Origin: Hysterium pulicare CBS 123377
Taxonomy: Eukaryota > Ascomycota > Dothideomycetes > Hysteriales > Hysteriaceae
DNA length: 42,817 bases
Direction of reading: 5' to 3'
Assembly: GCA_000467715.1 (NCBI GenBank)
Contig: AJFK01000926.1
Location: forward strand, 1 to 42,817
This document shows positions 39,640-42,817 of this stretch, piece after piece; position 1 is the first letter of the stretch; each line of letters starts with the position of its first letter. The notes beneath the pieces are model-generated. The model was given only the letters and a program-made list of their open reading frames with translations, searched no databases and was not told the DNA's origin. The position numbers were made by a program, and so were the translations under genes.

Positions 39640-42600
39640 CTTGTTATGGTCTCCATCGAATAACCAAGAAGCGTCTGTCTCGATGCACAAACTTCCCACA
39701 CTCTGCGACGATGTCCCAGGGCTTTGATAGCAAAGTGCCGCTGGGCGAATTGACCACAACATCGACACCCTTGTCATTAGTCGCGCATAGAAATCCATCC
39801 CAAAAGTCCGCGGTGCGGCTCGAAAAGATATCCGATGGCGGTATCCCGTATTTTTCCACAAAATATGCTCTCTTGGCTTCAGAACCAGCGGTCACAAAGA
39901 TTCGGCCAGTGCCCAGCCACATTGCCAGTACGATACAGGCCTGAGCAACCACTCTGGAGGTTGCATGTATCAATACTAACTTGCCATTTTGTAAATATGC
40001 ATTGTTCGACAGAGACATCAATGCGGTCATCTACGCAACGGGAATGCTTGCAGCTTCGGGAATGCTGACGGCGTCCAGTAATTTATAAACGTTCCGAGTT
40101 TGACTTTGATGTAAGTGACGGAGTAGCCCTCAAATGGAATATAGACGACTCGGTCGCCAGGTTAATAGTTAGTCACGTCTGAGCCGGTTTTTACAATGAA
40201 CCCAGTAAAGCCCATGGAACAGAGCCGAGGATGACGAGGAGGTCGCGGAAGTTAACACCAGCAGCTTCATTTAGACCAGGACTTCCTTACCGGTTACTGG
40301 TTGGATCAAGAGGGTCATCTACTGGAACATGATGGAATTAAGGCTTCCAGTCGACTCAACTATCAGTTCCAGCACATAGTCCGCCGTCCACATATTCTAC
40401 GTCTTCTAAACTTCAAGCCCTACTTCTTCGCCGAAGACCTCTCAACCAGATGTTAGCACTCTTATGCGAGGTACACAAAGGTTGTTTACTTACCACAAGT
40501 ATTCCTTCTCCCCCAGGAGCTGGGGATATCATAGCTTTATCACAAGGTTCATCATGGTGGAAGCACCCTACGCTGTACAGGGAACATCCTCCGGAGAAAA
40601 TAGCTCGTTCGCGCCATGCTCGAGCCTCGCCGACACAGGACACTTTTCGCTGCCGCGGCGATTAAAGGATAACCTTCGGGAATTACCCAGAGCAAAGTCC
40701 GTGTCCCCAGAAGTACCAATTTGAGCACGTCAAATGTCTCGTCGATGTCATCTACAATGCTGGTCCAAGGCGACTTCGGTAGGGTACAATTCCAAGAACG
40801 GTTCCACCGTGGTAGAACAGCCAATTCTCCGCTGACAATACTTGCAACTTGCTCGGCAAAGGCTTCCTCTTTTTGGCTCATGAAGGGGCGACAAATAGTC
40901 GCCTTGGACAGTTTGCTCCTTTCACTGGGCAAAATGGTACGGGTCGCACAGAGCATTGGAGCTGCGTGCTCCGGCACACCGGGGTAGTCCTGGATCTCGA
41001 AATCCACGCCGCAAAACCCGCGTAAAGTGCGTGTGGACTGCCATGACTCCATAGTAAGGGTTGGTCCGTCTTGACCCGAGCGGTACTCATCTTGTGTGAG
41101 CCACCACCCAGGGAGCACAGCATACGGCATTACGAGCGGCGGATGCGTCACACCTTCAACCAAGAGGAGTTTCCCGTTCGGTTTCAGTACCGTACGGACG
41201 CGATCGAGAGTTTTGAAAACATCTGGCGTGGCATGCAGAACATTTGCAGCGATGACTACGTCAAAGTCCTCCGTGGCAAAGCCTTGAGTGAGCAGATCCT
41301 AGGAGATGCCCAGTTTTTTGAACGTCATGCGCGGCGACAACTTCGCAAGCTTTTGGCGAGCGGTCTCGAAGATCCCTGGCGAGACATTCGTGAATACGTA
41401 TTGGATGACCTTGGGCAGCTTCTCGTCTCCATGTGACAGAGCCTGCAGCACGGGCAAAGTGATACTGGCAGTGCCAGCGCCTACCTCTAGGAAACGCAGA
41501 TTAGGCTTCGTCTCGGCAAGTTGACCCACGTAACTGGCAAGAGCCTGAATGCAGCAAATGATTGCTTTGTCTTCTTCATAGTTGCGACCCAGCAGTCCGC
41601 TTCCGAGCATGATTTCCAGAGGCCGGACTTCTTCTCAGAGCAGAGCCACGATGTTTTCCCCTGTAGCACAGATCATCTCTCCTTATGTGCCGGATTGCTT
41701 GGCATCTGCAAGAAGGTTCGGTAGGTGCTCAGTCTGGATGGCATTCGTAGAACAAGGCGCCGTGCCCAGTCTATGGACTTAGAGATGCGCACTAGACGAG
41801 ATGAGGTTTCGTCATCCATTACCTCCTCCAGCGCCTTCCGCATGTAATGCACTGCTGCTGCATCAATATTCCGACGTCGAGTAGCTCTCCATCCACGTCT
41901 GGCTCCAATTTGAGAAGATTCGCAAATGTCTTGTTGCCTGCGAAGCCTAGGCAAGCTTCAAGTCCCAGTAGAAGCTCGAGGGTAGACCTTTGCTTAATAC
42001 ATCGTCCCCTGGGCTGGTGGTCGCATTTAAGCGCAAGGTCACCGACTCCCATTCGGCAATAGGCATGGTAGCTCCGTCGACATGAGCAAAAGCCGCGATG
42101 CCGATGCGCAGCCCTGGTCCAGATGCAGAAGGCGAGAAACGTACCGGAACTTCTGTCTCCGGTTTGTAAGAATCTAGTTGGAGATCTTCAGACGCGTGAC
42201 ATATTTCGGAAGCAATGTTGGACTTGTTCCGAAGAGCTCTTGCATTGGCGCGATACCTTGTAGATGGCCATCCAAAGTTGGCGAATCGCATGTTACCAGT
42301 GAGCCTCTTTAGTCAGATTGCAAGATCTCACCGTCAGGATTCCGTAGGTCGCTGTGCAGGACAGTGAAGACATGTCCCAGTCTGATGCGGGTCATGGACA
42401 TGAAAGAAGGTCCATAATCGACTCCAGCAGCCCTCAGATTCGCATATTCTTCGGTTGCATCCCGCTCGACCGAGACAGGAGCGTTCATCAGTTCTCTGGA
42501 TGCTTTCATCGTGGACGTTGCTTCACTCAAGCCATATGCATGAGATTCGGTCTGCCCATAGCTGTGCGTCTTCCGCCCACGGCTCGCGGTCCAAAACGAT

Positions 42601-42817
42601 ATCTCAAACGACCATAGCGTACTAGAAAAGTCCTCAGTTCCGAGCTGGGCTGCCTTAAGTTGTATTACAATCTCGGCTCGCTCCTCTTCTTTGATATCCA
42701 GTGTTCTCTTCACGTGAAAGTGTCTCGTCGACATGCTCGACGGCACAGTCGGACTCAACTTTCGTACTGCCTCCAAAGCCAAGGACAGATAGGCGGTCAT
42801 CTTTCCTATGACCGCCT
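39640..42817 (-). pseudogene. Fossil of a highly reducing polyketide synthase (DH-MT-ER part; runs off right edge)
   Basis: Minus strand, read leftward. 42817-42309: dehydratase, first half from MTAYLSLALEAV (the catalytic His would lie just outside) to AAGVDYGPSFMSMTRIRLG. 42291-41950: second half and post-DH (WESVTLRLN, LPSSFYWDL). About 41760-41160: C-methyltransferase with SAM motif RFLEVGAGTASITLPVLQAL, a TAG at 41299-41301, then DFDVVIAANVLHATPDVFKT. 41160-40552: linker and pseudo-ketoreductase region (MPYAVLPGWWLTQDEYRSG, WTSIVDDIDETFDVLKLVLL). About 40270-39645: enoyl reductase (EAAGVNFRDLLVILG, KLVLIHATSRVVAQACIVLA with the NADPH glycines lost, GIPPSDIFSSRTADF, GVDVVVNSPSG). Ketoreductase and ACP are missing. 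Several frame changes. Living HR-PKSs make reduced polyketide chains. Confidence 0.85.

Noticed and set aside
1-42817. tRNA or rRNA genes
   Set aside because: I saw no stretch with a convincing T-loop GGTTCRAAYCC plus matching arms, and no rRNA core sequence. A covariance-model scan would be decisive.

Overview
The window looks like an accessory stretch of a filamentous ascomycete (Pezizomycotina) genome. The reasons are short introns of 48-57 bp with GTAAGT-type donors and CTAAC-type branch points, a GH43 glycosidase, a PDR-type ABC transporter, a fungal P450, a DHA2-type MFS exporter, and a highly reducing polyketide synthase (HR-PKS). The density of intact genes is low. Many recognisable genes are present only as fossils carrying frameshifts, internal deletions and TAG/TGA/TAA codons, most of which could come from CAG/CGA/CAA by C-to-T change. 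All identifications come from reading translated frames; no database was searched.

Layout. 1-906: the 3' end of a gene for a disordered repeat protein, followed by a 15-bp minisatellite. 2.7-9.3 kb: fossils of an unknown gene, of a coiled-coil protein C-terminus, of a DWF1/DHCR24-like FAD oxidoreductase and of a charged protein, plus a 132-aa ORF and a Pro/Gln/Tyr-rich ORF broken by one TAA. 9.3-12.5 kb: nothing convincing. 12.5-13.0 kb: a small two-exon membrane protein. 13.9-17.4 kb: a long fossil of a PDR ABC transporter in which both ATPase domains and parts of both membrane domains can be read. 18.8-19.7 kb: spliced or degenerate coding sequence of unknown function. 21.0-22.6 kb: an intact, intronless GH43 beta-xylosidase/arabinofuranosidase gene with XlnR-like GGCTAA motifs upstream, two of them inside a 141-bp inverted repeat. 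23.8-26.7 kb: two apparently intact hypothetical genes, one of them a tail-anchored-like membrane protein, then a tandem repeat. 27.3-30.8 kb: mostly unassignable. 31.0-33.2 kb: an intact four-exon kinase-like gene and a multi-exon gene for an acidic protein with a terminal nuclear-localisation-like motif.

35.6-42.8 kb is a dead secondary-metabolite locus: a C2H2 zinc-finger fragment (+), a P450 (-), a DHA2 MFS exporter (+) and an HR-PKS (-) that runs off the right edge. In the PKS I read dehydratase, C-methyltransferase and enoyl-reductase parts. The ketoreductase and acyl carrier domains are missing, and the truncated end faces an unusual array of three ~95-101 bp units whose 49-bp core is inverted in the middle copy. 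Together these genes once had the content of a polyketide cluster (synthase, tailoring oxidase, exporter, possible regulator), but none of the four is functional as written.
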